From NCBI GenBank assembly GCA_016934775.1, contig JAFGSP010000109.1, positions 1-7,823 on the forward strand: a stretch of DNA of 7,823 bases, given 5' to 3'. The translations under genes were made by a program, and so were the position numbers. The notes beneath the pieces were generated by a model. It ran no database searches. It was not told the DNA's origin and saw nothing but the letters and a program-made list of their open reading frames with translations. Source of the DNA: Candidatus Woesearchaeota archaeon (lineage in GTDB: Archaea; Nanobdellota; Nanobdellia; Woesearchaeales; GW2011-AR15). Position 1 is the first letter of the stretch. The number at the start of each line of letters is the position of its first letter. This document shows positions 1-6,528 of this stretch, piece after piece.

Positions 1-37
1 AATAAACGACAAAAAAATAAATTAAATAAAATAAAAG
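1..37 (-). terminator. T-rich terminator after the 600-aa surface protein gene
   Basis: Directly after the stop codon of the 600-aa gene the minus strand is almost pure T and A, with a run of seven T (11-17) and shorter T4 runs before it. No stem is visible. Archaeal RNA polymerase commonly stops at such oligo-T stretches without a hairpin, so this is a likely transcript end. The window stops here, so the next gene is unseen. Confidence 0.5.
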
Positions 38-1840
38 TCAAATCTCCCCATTGCACTTCTTGCATCTCTTTGCCCTGAGGTTGTTGATCTCGCCGCAGTG
101 CGGGCACTTCTTCTTCATCCCAGCTATAAGAATCAAGAGTATCAGTATGATCACAAGTGGCGAGTAGAGTATCGCGTTCTTGCCTATGTCTTTCAGCACC
201 TGGCCAGTAAGGTAGCCGAGGCCTGTAAACCCATAAGAGAATTCTCCTTCAAGAACATTGACAAGGCTCCTTTCCCTTTCCCCGTAATAAGCTCTTATTC
301 TCACTATAGGATTGTCCTCGATGTCCTGGTCATCCATCTCAACATTTACTTCAATGAACACCGACTCCCCTTTCTTAATGAAAACGACTTCATCCGCACC
401 CACAGAAATAAGCTCATCGTTAATCAAAAGGTCAAGTATCTCCAGGTTGACAAAAACATCCACATCCCCTGTATTCTTTACCTCGACCAGGAATTTTCCT
501 GAGCGCCTGTCATAAAGCACCTTTCCGAACTCAATCTTCGAAGAGTCAAGGATATCGATCGTATCGACCTGCACAGTCTTCCTGAGAGTATATTCAAGTG
601 TCTTTTTTGATTCTCCAAAAATAGTGAATACCTCTGCTGTTATGTTGCCCTGCATAGGGTCAATATCAGAACCATCAGATTTCTTATCATAAATCAGGGT
701 CTTGAACTCGGATTTATCTATGAATATTGCTTCTTCATCACCCAACACCTGAGTCCCGTCATCATATCTCAGTGTAATAGTGCCCTTAAGAAAAGCTGAA
801 AGATCAACTTTGTTCTGGTATGTCACCTCAATCCTCTTCGCAAGCCTGTTGTAGCTAACACTAAATATGTCAAGATCAAGTATATATCTTGGAAGATAGA
901 ACCTGTCAAGATCCTCAACAGGCGATATTGATCCTGTTGGCGCCCTGGCTGATTGCGCAAACTTAACAAAGACGCTTATACCAAGCTCCCTCCTTATATA
1001 AGTAGCTGAGCCGATAAGCTCGTTTCCGATAAGGATACCAATATCAATATCTCCCTCCTGAATATATTCTTTGACTTGGTCAGGGACATTTGCCCTGCCG
1101 ATAAAGACAACTGGCTCTACTCCTGACATTATCTCCTGCTCTATAAATTCACCATTGGTAAGGATGGCTTGTTTTTTTGGAGAGCCTTTCAGCCCTATAT
1201 GAAGCGCCTGGTATTTATCGACTATGACCTGGTTATCTGAAAACCTATCACCATTATTGATAACCTCAGGATCAAAGCTTTCTAACTCTGTCTTTACCTC
1301 CCTGTCCACCTGCCCATACAATATCACTGAAGAAGGATTCCTTGAATTCAGGTATGACACAACCTGATTAATATTTCTCTTATCCGCAAAAAGAACATAG
1401 GACTTTGACAATGCTGCATAAGGCGCAACAGAGATTGCATTATAGCCATAAGAGTTATCTATGATTATGAAACTGTCAATGTTGTCTGGAAGCCTCCTGG
1501 CAAGCTCAAGGTTTACATTATTAATCCTAGTCTCTTCAACATTCTCGAATCCTCTTGACTCAAGGATTGCCTTATATCCCACAACATAAGGATTATCTGA
1601 TGAAGAGATTATCTGATACTCATTATCCGGATTGAGCTGGTTTATCAAAAGAGTAGAATGCCTTGTAGATACAAGGAAATATCCCTGGGTGCCTGACAAC
1701 GAGGAATATAGCATAACTGAATACACATCTTCCCAGTCCCCGGAATTCGAGACATATATCTGAGATGACTGGGCACTCACTGCTGATACTATAAGAAATA
1801 ATGAAATCATGAATAATAAGACTCTAACTTTTTTTACCAT
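38..1840 (-). CDS. CWB2-like cell-surface protein with C-terminal membrane helix and cytoplasmic zinc ribbon
   Basis: A 600-aa protein. Residues 1-23 form a signal peptide (KK, hydrophobic core, then VSA before Q24). Residues about 120-185 resemble the cell wall binding repeat 2 (CWB2) fold: a strand (SFIIIDNSYGYNA), an Ala-rich helix, a second strand (YVLFAD), a helix, then VILYGQV. Residues about 224-290 look like a second, degenerate unit (VVFIGR, then IGILIGNELIGSA). Residues about 318-540 are beta-rich and probably form two Ig-like domains; one contains VEVKNTGDVDV. A membrane helix spans about 555-574, followed by KKK. The tail is a zinc ribbon with C579-P-H-C582 and C593-K-K-C596, placed in the cytoplasm by the positive-inside rule. 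The ATG has GGTGA ending 3 bases upstream and its own TATA box. CWB2 domains bind wall polymers in bacteria; the ligand here is unknown. The CWB2 call is by eye; the architecture is clear. Confidence 0.85.
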   Translation of the reverse strand: MVKKVRVLLFMISLFLIVSAVSAQSSQIYVSNSGDWEDVYSVMLYSSLSGTQGYFLVSTRHSTLLINQLNPDNEYQIISSSDNPYVVGYKAILESRGFENVEETRINNVNLELARRLPDNIDSFIIIDNSYGYNAISVAPYAALSKSYVLFADKRNINQVVSYLNSRNPSSVILYGQVDREVKTELESFDPEVINNGDRFSDNQVIVDKYQALHIGLKGSPKKQAILTNGEFIEQEIMSGVEPVVFIGRANVPDQVKEYIQEGDIDIGILIGNELIGSATYIRRELGISVFVKFAQSARAPTGSISPVEDLDRFYLPRYILDLDIFSVSYNRLAKRIEVTYQNKVDLSAFLKGTITLRYDDGTQVLGDEEAIFIDKSEFKTLIYDKKSDGSDIDPMQGNITAEVFTIFGESKKTLEYTLRKTVQVDTIDILDSSKIEFGKVLYDRRSGKFLVEVKNTGDVDVFVNLEILDLLINDELISVGADEVVFIKKGESVFIEVNVEMDDQDIEDNPIVRIRAYYGERERSLVNVLEGEFSYGFTGLGYLTGQVLKDIGKNAILYSPLVIILILLILIAGMKKKCPHCGEINNLRAKRCKKCNGEI

Positions 1841-1870
1841 CCTTCACCCCGACAGATTCAAATTCAATTA

Positions 1871-1880
1871 GTTATATAAA
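1871..1880 (-). promoter_or_regulatory. TATA box for the 600-aa surface protein gene
   Basis: The minus strand reads TTTATATAAC, centred about 36 bases before the ATG. With the usual archaeal spacing of about 26 bases, transcription would start near 1850. That gives a leader of about ten bases consisting mostly of the ribosome site GGGGTGA. The promoter lies in the 45-base gap after the preceding gene, so this gene is probably its own unit. Confidence 0.6.
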
Positions 1881-1885
1881 TTTTA

Positions 1886-2191
1886 TTATTCAGCGCAAAA
1901 GCATTCGCATCTGTTGCACTGGTTAAGCCGCTCTTCAAACTCTCCTTTCTGGAATTTCTTATCAACTGAATTGCAATATGCATTGCAGGCATTGTTGCAC
2001 ACATCCTGATCATCTATTGAATGGGAAATCCTTCCTCCGATAGGGCCGCATTCATCTTTTATCACAAAAGAAGTAACACTGGGCCGAGTCAGAAAAAAGA
2101 CATATGCCATAAGAGCTGCAATGCAGACAACTGCCAACAAAATCTGGACTGCCTGCATCCTCTTCACAGATGCTGTGTATTTTCTTGACAT
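1886..2191 (-). CDS. Small single-pass membrane protein with a cysteine-rich outer domain
   Basis: A 101-aa protein of unrecognised family. Residues 1-12 are basic, 13-34 form one hydrophobic helix (with C23), and 35-101 lie outside by the positive-inside rule. The outer part has eight Cys: 48, 65, 69, 73, 92, 95, 97 and 99. They form a C-x3-C-x3-C group and a C-x2-C-x-C-x-C group. An even number of Cys outside the membrane suggests up to four disulfides; a metal site such as an Fe-S or zinc cluster is an alternative. There is no ribosome site before the ATG, and a TATA box about 24 bases upstream implies a leaderless mRNA, which supports this start. The reading frame is convincing, but the function is unknown. 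Confidence 0.75.
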   Translation of the reverse strand: MSRKYTASVKRMQAVQILLAVVCIAALMAYVFFLTRPSVTSFVIKDECGPIGGRISHSIDDQDVCNNACNAYCNSVDKKFQKGEFEERLNQCNRCECFCAE

Positions 2192-2210
2192 AAAAACTAT
2201 AATATTTCTT

Positions 2211-2220
2211 TATTATAAAA
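2211..2220 (-). promoter_or_regulatory. TATA box of a leaderless transcript (Cys-rich membrane protein)
   Basis: The minus strand reads TTTTATAATA, centred about 24 bases before the ATG at 2191. The predicted transcription start falls on or beside the start codon. No Shine-Dalgarno-like sequence precedes the ATG, which fits leaderless translation. The T5 run at 2217-2221, just after the stop of the upstream gene, overlaps this box and may also help end that transcript. Confidence 0.55.
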
Positions 2221-2234
2221 AGGTTATGATTAGT

Positions 2235-2687
2235 TCAGGTTTCTTTTTTCCCCTGCTTTTTCAGATATTTCTCTTTAAGCCGTTCAACGGGCTCAAGCAG
2301 CCTGGCCCAGAACATATTAAGCCTGTGGTTGAAAAAATGCCATTTTAGGTTACTGTCAAGCCCTTTCCTAGACTTTTCATCATATTTATCATGCAATTTT
2401 TTCATATTTTCCAGATAATCTGTTTTAAGCTTCTCATGAAGCTCTGCCTTTTTTTTTCGATATCGGTTTTTCAGTTCCTGCGGCTCTTTTTCATTCTGGG
2501 AAGCGATAGCCTTCTGCTCAGGGCTCTTATTATCAGAAGACTGGTCTGAGGCCGGTGCTACTTTTACCATCTTCTTGTCAAAATCAGCTTTGAGCATATC
2601 ATCATATTTTTTCAGCTTAGACATATAGTCATCAGTAAGCTTCTCTTTCTTTTCCTCGTACCATTCATCTATGTCTTCCTGGCCCAT
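2235..2687 (-). CDS. Highly charged cytoplasmic coiled-coil protein with an internal duplication
   Basis: A 150-aa protein with no signal peptide or membrane helix, very rich in Lys, Glu and Asp. Two helical segments, residues about 9-40 and 75-106, align without gaps from Y10 and Y76 (Y-x2-KK-x2-L near the start, then L and D-x-K near the end; about 7 of 31 identical). They are joined by a polar, probably disordered linker (44-70) rich in Ser, Gln, Asn and Pro. Residues 112-142 form an amphipathic, more hydrophobic end (W116, F118, F119, F126, W127, L130, L131), which could bind a partner or the membrane surface. The family is not recognised. A TATA box 26 bases upstream implies leaderless translation from this ATG. 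A structural or scaffold role is only a guess. Confidence 0.7.
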   Translation of the reverse strand: MGQEDIDEWYEEKKEKLTDDYMSKLKKYDDMLKADFDKKMVKVAPASDQSSDNKSPEQKAIASQNEKEPQELKNRYRKKKAELHEKLKTDYLENMKKLHDKYDEKSRKGLDSNLKWHFFNHRLNMFWARLLEPVERLKEKYLKKQGKKET

Positions 2688-2708
2688 AGGATAGAATTAG
2701 GGAATAGG

Positions 2709-2717
2709 GTATTTAAG
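2709..2717 (-). promoter_or_regulatory. TATA box of a leaderless transcript (coiled-coil protein)
   Basis: The minus strand reads CTTAAATAC, centred about 26 bases before the ATG at 2687 and preceded by an A-rich, BRE-like stretch (AAAAACC). The predicted start of transcription coincides with the start codon. The core TTAAATAC also occurs, with the same spacing, before the upstream protease gene, so the two may share promoter strength or control. Confidence 0.55.
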
Positions 2718-2730
2718 GTTTTTGTATCTC

Positions 2731-3237
2731 TTATGTAAACAGCACGCCAACAACCACATGGGTTATCTTATCCTTAGAAATAATCTCGCCTTCTTTTAAT
2801 GAGTCGCCCTGCACATAGACCTCACTGCCGTAGTCTGCCCTCACCCTATGTATGACTGCAGTGCTGTCATCTCTCAGGAATCTTACAATCTGGCCTTCTT
2901 CAAGCTTTGAAGACTTGTCATAATTCTTCTCAACAACAATATTACCGTCAAAGATTACTGGCTGCATCGAAGGCCCGTTGAAAACTCCGTAATCATCTGC
3001 CCTCCTTATGAAAAAACCTTCAGAAGTCAGTTGATGATCAACTTCATTGTGTGACCCCTGGATAAAGTTAAAGTTCTGGTTGCTCTCGATATCATCAAGC
3101 CTCTGGCTCATCTCCTGGTATTTCCTGTTAAGGGCAATATAGTTCTGGCTGTATATGATAGTAATCATAATTGAAGCAACCAGAATAAGGAGAAAGACAA
3201 GGTTAAAGGTAAACTGGTTCTTGTCATATATTACCAT
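2731..3237 (-). CDS. S26-family signal-peptidase-like protease with membrane anchor and coiled-coil stalk
   Basis: A 168-aa protein. Residues 9-30 form one membrane helix (FTFNLVFLLILV...). Residues 36-50 show a heptad pattern of hydrophobic residues (L36, Y40, M43, L47, I50), predicting a short coiled coil. The catalytic part follows the S26 order: G-P-S90-M-Q-P (box B, nucleophile Ser), VIH130RV (the His that replaces bacterial Lys in ER, archaeal and SipW-type enzymes), then VQGD145S (the GDN-like box) and a final VVVGV strand. The second acidic residue is less clear (E151 or D156). S26 enzymes cut signal peptides on the outer membrane face, which would suit the secreted proteins encoded next door. 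The stalk is unusual and would hold the active site away from the bilayer, so another substrate is possible. A TATA box 28 bases upstream supports a leaderless ATG start. Confidence 0.85.
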   Translation of the reverse strand: MVIYDKNQFTFNLVFLLILVASIMITIIYSQNYIALNRKYQEMSQRLDDIESNQNFNFIQGSHNEVDHQLTSEGFFIRRADDYGVFNGPSMQPVIFDGNIVVEKNYDKSSKLEEGQIVRFLRDDSTAVIHRVRADYGSEVYVQGDSLKEGEIISKDKITHVVVGVLFT

Positions 3238-3260
3238 AATCTACTTGGCTGGGCATGGAA

Positions 3261-3270
3261 GTATTTAATT
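3261..3270 (-). promoter_or_regulatory. TATA box of a leaderless transcript (signal-peptidase-like gene)
   Basis: The minus strand reads AATTAAATAC, centred about 28 bases before the ATG and preceded by AAGGAAAA, a plausible BRE. The predicted transcription start is within one or two bases of the ATG. There is no Shine-Dalgarno sequence. It lies in the 56-base gap after the 240-aa surface protein gene, so the protease can be transcribed separately. Confidence 0.55.
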
Positions 3271-3293
3271 TTTTCCTTTACATAGCTAAGAAA

Positions 3294-4016
3294 TCACTGC
3301 ACCTCGATATAGAAATAATATCTTGTGTTCGGATAACCTGCTACTCCTTTCTCTGCCAATATCATCTGGAAATCATATTCATTAGTGTTGAATCCAAGTT
3401 CATCATTATCTATTGTTGTCGCATACACAAGGTTAGTCCCGTCATGCAGCAGGATCTCCTGGAATGTAGCGTTCTCTGAAGGCGTCTGGGCAGTATCATT
3501 AACCCATGTAAAAGTAGATTGGCATGTGCTGTTCTCGATTATTTTTGAACCCACGTAGAACTCCTTGTGGGTCCTATAAGCAAAGGTATTGTTGATGCTG
3601 TCTGACTTTGTTGTTGTATGGTTCATCTCTGTCTCCTCAACAGTTATATTATAGGGTGAAGCACATTCAATATTATCCCAGGCAATAGAATCATTCCTGC
3701 TGGCATAGACCATCCCTTCAAAGTCAGCCAATTCCCATTGGTAGATCGAATAGTCACCGGAATCGTCAAGTGTCAATACGCCTGTAACATTGCCTGCATA
3801 AGCCTTCCATCTGAGATTCTGTGTCACTCCGCTGATAATCATTGTTGTAAAAGTACCTCCTGAAGTATTGAGATAATCTGCAGGATCAGGTGTCTTGTTC
3901 TCTGAATGGTTATAAGAAATATAGGCGCCCGTAGGCTGGCCTATTGCATACCTGAATAAAGCCAGGAATATCAGGATGAAGAGTACAGCTTTTACAGCCC
4001 TGTACCTATCTTTCAT
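3294..4016 (-). CDS. Surface glycoprotein paralogue A (240 aa), coupled to the HTH regulator gene
   Basis: One of three homologous secreted proteins here; the family is not one I can name. Residues 8-26 form a signal peptide or anchor, with a possible cut after AIG26 before Q27. The mature part is probably all beta. Shared landmarks are W70-K-x-Y-x-GN-V-T-G (70-79), IYQW (91-94), C118, I-N-N-T-F (141-145), C165, TWVNDTAQTPS (170-180), FQEILL (185-190), YDFQMIL (214-220) and the end YYFYIEV (233-239). C118 and C165 are conserved in all three and probably form a disulfide. About eleven N-x-S/T sites suggest heavy N-glycosylation. The start codon lies inside the end of the regulator gene (11-base overlap), with GGAGGGG 10 bases upstream, which indicates translational coupling. 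Closest to the 259-aa copy. Confidence 0.85.
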   Translation of the reverse strand: MKDRYRAVKAVLFILIFLALFRYAIGQPTGAYISYNHSENKTPDPADYLNTSGGTFTTMIISGVTQNLRWKAYAGNVTGVLTLDDSGDYSIYQWELADFEGMVYASRNDSIAWDNIECASPYNITVEETEMNHTTTKSDSINNTFAYRTHKEFYVGSKIIENSTCQSTFTWVNDTAQTPSENATFQEILLHDGTNLVYATTIDNDELGFNTNEYDFQMILAEKGVAGYPNTRYYFYIEVQ

Positions 4017-4542
4017 TTTTTGACATTCCCCTCCTGTATGTTGTGTATATTGTCTGGTAATCCTTCAGAAGCAATCCAGAGATCTTCGAGAACGAGAAGC
4101 CCAGCTGTCCTTTCAGGTAGATTACAAGCGATTCAAGAATACTCTGTTTCCTTGATGAAAAGATCGACAGCGGCACCATAACCGAATCCTTATCCTGTCC
4201 TAGCTGAGCTTTATGCTTGAGAAGGCTGTTCCTGTAGGTAGTCCATATTGTCCTGTCATTCCTGTTAAGAAGGACAGCTGCCTCATGATATGACTTTCCC
4301 CTGTTTTCCTTCAGGAATTTGACTATTATCTCTAAGCAGCTCAGTCTCTTAGTCCTGAAGACTGACAACGGAATACTTTCACCTGACTTAACGGGAGCGC
4401 TGAGAATCTGATTTATGTCAAGATCGTATTCCTCCCTGAACTCAGAAGCAAGCTCTTTTAGTTTCTGCATGTGCTCTAGAAGTAGCCTGGCAGCCTGCTC
4501 TTTATCCCTAATACTAGAATATTCCCCTCCCTTAATGGCCAT
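4006..4542 (-). CDS. Probable DNA-binding protein with two tandem helix-turn-helix repeats
   Basis: A 178-aa soluble protein. After a helical N-terminal region (about 13-45, charged), two repeats align without gaps: residues 57-110 and 123-176, about 21 of 54 positions identical. Each has [IV]PLS[VI]F, a helix with LE-x2-V-x2-LK, then G-x-S[YF] and a helix-turn-helix ending LL-x4-x-TI[WY]TTYR. The R/Q-TI-W/Y-TTYR segment is the likely recognition helix and resembles sigma-region-4-type HTH units. Two HTHs in one chain predict binding to a long or two-part site. The gene has its own TATA box, with an inverted repeat just upstream of it that could be an autoregulatory operator. Its end overlaps the start of a surface glycoprotein gene, so that gene is a natural target or partner. 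Its exact targets are inference. Confidence 0.8.
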   Translation of the reverse strand: MAIKGGEYSSIRDKEQAARLLLEHMQKLKELASEFREEYDLDINQILSAPVKSGESIPLSVFRTKRLSCLEIIVKFLKENRGKSYHEAAVLLNRNDRTIWTTYRNSLLKHKAQLGQDKDSVMVPLSIFSSRKQSILESLVIYLKGQLGFSFSKISGLLLKDYQTIYTTYRRGMSKNER

Positions 4543-4567
4543 CTATCACTTATCATGTAATAACTCC

Positions 4568-4578
4568 TATATATATTT
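4568..4578 (-). promoter_or_regulatory. TATA box for the HTH regulator and glycoprotein A unit
   Basis: The minus strand reads AAATATATATA, centred about 31 bases before the regulator ATG. Transcription would start near 4547, giving a leader of only a few bases. The sequence immediately upstream is extremely AT-rich, so the exact box could shift by a few bases. The promoter would drive both the regulator and the overlapping glycoprotein gene. Confidence 0.5.
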
Positions 4579-4622
4579 TATTATTTATTGAGTATTTTAT
4601 ACTGATTATTTAATAAATAATA
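4579..4622. repeat. AT-rich nested inverted repeat upstream of the regulator promoter
   Basis: The 11-base arms 4579-4589 (tattatttatt) and 4612-4622 (aataaataata) are perfect inverted copies separated by 22 bases. Inside lies a second small dyad, agtat-ttt-atact (4591-4603). The element abuts the TATA box of the two-HTH regulator gene, where a binding site for a regulator would be expected. Low complexity makes chance symmetry likely enough that this is only a candidate operator. Confidence 0.35.
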
Positions 4623-4640
4623 CTTAATATGTAATAAAAT

Positions 4641-4730
4641 AAAAAACTTCAAAACAATAAGCAACTATGCAAAAAAGGTCTACAGAATTTATTCAGCATA
4701 GAACATAAAAAAGTCAAGAAAATCAAAAAA
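4641..4730 (-). terminator. Series of T6 runs after the 312-aa surface protein gene
   Basis: Within the 231-base non-coding gap 4543-4773, the minus strand carries four runs of six T: 4725-4730, 4707-4712, 4671-4676 and 4641-4646. They begin 44 bases past the stop codon of the 312-aa gene. There is no clear stem. Repeated oligo-T runs are the usual signal for ending transcription in archaea, so this is the likely end of the two-gene unit upstream. The rest of the gap holds the regulator's promoter. Confidence 0.5.
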
Positions 4731-4773
4731 TAATCAACCACTGGAGTTAACAAATCAGAAAAAGGAAAAGAAA

Positions 4774-5712
4774 TCAATCTCCCCTGTCTGTAGCAGTGAA
4801 CATGACTTTACCGTTGCAGACACCGCCTGCTCCAATAGGGACCTGCACTTTCCAATAGGTCTGATTGGTTGACTCTTCACTATCATCTGTCCTCTGGTCT
4901 ACCTGAAAGTCAGGGATCATGACATCGCTGTTCGTCAGCTGGGTCATAACAACATAGTTTGTATCATTGACTACATCATATCTTTCCACTTCTATCGGGA
5001 TAACGCCATATGAGCATACAAAAGACAATGTGTCTCCTTCAGTAGATCCCCAGCCTCTGACACTTATATTGACATCCCTGTTGCCTGCATTGGTAACATT
5101 TGCTTCAATAGGCGGCGATATGTCAAACACCGCAAGATCGCCGTAATCTATAAGCTCAGGCAATTTTATTGCCACAAGCGGGTTCACTGTGCCTGTATCT
5201 GATTCGTTTGAAGTAAAAGATGACTCTGTATCAATGGCTGTTGCATTGCACATCCAATTGGAAGTGTTATCTGCGTAATACTGCATCTGGAATACACAGG
5301 AGTAATTCATATACAAGTCCTGGGCTGACATCAGGGTGCAGTTCACGTTTGAGTAGTGGTTATTGTTGTCATCAGGACTATCTGGACTGTTTGTTCCATT
5401 GATAAACAGAGTAGCATTCACAGTCACACTATCATTATCAAAGTCAAAGACAGTGACATTGCATGTTACGTTTGTTGTGTTATAGGATCTCAGATTTATA
5501 ACATCCTGGAATGTGACTACATATACCATAGGGGCTGCGTTTGTAATATTTATAGTTGTATTAACAAGAGATGTATTGTTATACAGCTGCCCGACAATGC
5601 CTGGCTCTGTGAACAGGAATATCCAAACACCTAATAAGCCTGATAGGAGAATCAAAGCTAGCGTAAGCCTAATCTCCTTTCCGGATTTTCCTGTTTTTAT
5701 CCTGAGTTTCAT
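4774..5712 (-). CDS. Asn-rich cell-surface protein with two predicted beta domains (312 aa)
   Basis: The family is not recognised, and it is not a copy of the three glycoprotein paralogues beside it. The N-terminus is basic (residues 1-15), followed by a hydrophobic helix at about 16-35 (LTLALILLSGLLGVWIFLF). No clear signal-peptidase site follows, so it may stay anchored. Residues about 58-160 look Ig-like: FDFDNDSVTVNATLFINGT is typical of such domains, with C84, C125, C139 and C155. Residues about 176-312 form a second beta domain with ANVTNAGNRDVNISVRG, a CARDB-like strand pair, and C233 and C299. The six Cys could form three disulfides. About nineteen N-x-S/T sites imply dense N-glycosylation. 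It starts 12 bases after the 259-aa gene, with only a weak AGGA ribosome site, so the two are probably one operon. Confidence 0.8.
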   Translation of the reverse strand: MKLRIKTGKSGKEIRLTLALILLSGLLGVWIFLFTEPGIVGQLYNNTSLVNTTINITNAAPMVYVVTFQDVINLRSYNTTNVTCNVTVFDFDNDSVTVNATLFINGTNSPDSPDDNNNHYSNVNCTLMSAQDLYMNYSCVFQMQYYADNTSNWMCNATAIDTESSFTSNESDTGTVNPLVAIKLPELIDYGDLAVFDISPPIEANVTNAGNRDVNISVRGWGSTEGDTLSFVCSYGVIPIEVERYDVVNDTNYVVMTQLTNSDVMIPDFQVDQRTDDSEESTNQTYWKVQVPIGAGGVCNGKVMFTATDRGD

Positions 5713-5724
5713 TTTTTTTATCCT

Positions 5725-6504
5725 TTATCCATCAATCTCTACGTAAAAGTAATATGTGGCAACTGATGCTCCAACATAATCCGGCACTATAGCCTGGAAA
5801 TCATATCTGGTGTTGTCTGTGGCGGCATCATCCTTATAGCTGTACATGTTCTGATCTATCAATACTGCATATACTATAGCCATTGTATCATCCATGAGCA
5901 GCACTTCCTGAAAATATGCGCTTGTGCTTGGTGTCTGCTCTGTATCATTTATCCAGGTATATGTCACATTGCAGCTGCTCTCATCGATTGGTGTAGTTCC
6001 GACTTCGAAAGCAGAATGCAGATAGTTTGCAAAAGTGTTGTTTATGTTATCAGATGAACCTACTCCATGCCCAAGCTCTGTCTGTTCCAATCCTATGCCT
6101 GTCTGGTTTGCGCATTGTATAGATTCCCAATCTATTGAACTATTTCTTGTGATGTATACTTCACCGTCCGGATCTCCGCCAGAAGACCACTCATACACAC
6201 TATAGCCGTCTGCATCCTTCAATACGAGTGTACCTGATACATTCCCGACATAGGATTTCCACTTGATGTTCTTCTGAGTTGTACTCAGAGTTACTTCCGT
6301 GATATAGCCTTTATCGTCTGTCCTTCCGTCTGGAGCTGTTGTGTTCTTTGTGCTGTTCGAAACAAATTCAACACTTGCTCCTTCCGGCTCTGCTCTGGCT
6401 TTTTCCATGTTATACACCATAATTATTGAAACGATTAGCACCATGCCCAATATCAGGAACTCTTTTATTTTCTTCATAGTGCTTTTCGCCTTTTTGTTGT
6501 GCAT
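5725..6504 (-). CDS. Surface glycoprotein paralogue B (259 aa)
   Basis: The second member of the three-copy secreted family. The hydrophobic stretch spans 16-30, and A-R-A38 before E39 is a standard signal-peptidase cut site. Family landmarks: IKWKSYVGNVSG (80-91), VYEW (103-106), C131, I-N-N-T-F (154-158), C178, TWINDTEQTPS (183-193), FQEVLL (198-203), YDFQAIV (234-240) and TYYFYVEI (250-257). About eight N-x-S/T sites are present, including those in GNVSG and INNTF that all three copies keep. The start is uncertain: ATG at 6504 gives nine extra residues, but the TATA box at 6517-6523 predicts a transcript starting near 6494, which favours M10 at 6477 (MKKIKEF), a more usual signal-peptide beginning. 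It is followed after 12 bases by the 312-aa surface protein gene. Confidence 0.85.
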   Translation of the reverse strand: MHNKKAKSTMKKIKEFLILGMVLIVSIIMVYNMEKARAEPEGASVEFVSNSTKNTTAPDGRTDDKGYITEVTLSTTQKNIKWKSYVGNVSGTLVLKDADGYSVYEWSSGGDPDGEVYITRNSSIDWESIQCANQTGIGLEQTELGHGVGSSDNINNTFANYLHSAFEVGTTPIDESSCNVTYTWINDTEQTPSTSAYFQEVLLMDDTMAIVYAVLIDQNMYSYKDDAATDNTRYDFQAIVPDYVGASVATYYFYVEIDG

Positions 6505-6516
6505 TCTTCATTTATC

Positions 6517-6523
6517 ATTATAA
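6517..6523 (-). promoter_or_regulatory. TATA box for the glycoprotein B and 312-aa protein unit
   Basis: The minus strand reads TTATAAT, centred near 6520 and immediately downstream of the hairpin terminator of the previous gene. Transcription would begin near 6494, between the two candidate ATGs (6504 and 6477) of the 259-aa gene. This placement makes the second ATG the better start if the box is used. Confidence 0.45.
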
Positions 6524-6528
6524 GTATC

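Noticed and set aside
98..515. Plus-strand open frames of 134 and 67 aa opposite the 600-aa gene
   Set aside because: They lie antisense to a well-supported gene, have no promoter or ribosome site, and their translations show no domain or membrane pattern.
4025..4530. A repeated ten-base word, attcccctcc, at 4025-4034 and 4521-4530
   Set aside because: The first copy is the ribosome site of glycoprotein A; the second lies in early codons of the regulator with no start codon at a useful distance. Probably coincidence.
5220..5746. Plus-strand open frames opposite the 312-aa surface protein gene
   Set aside because: They overlap each other and a convincing minus-strand gene. Their Cys, Ile and Val richness simply mirrors the Asn- and Thr-rich codons on the other strand.
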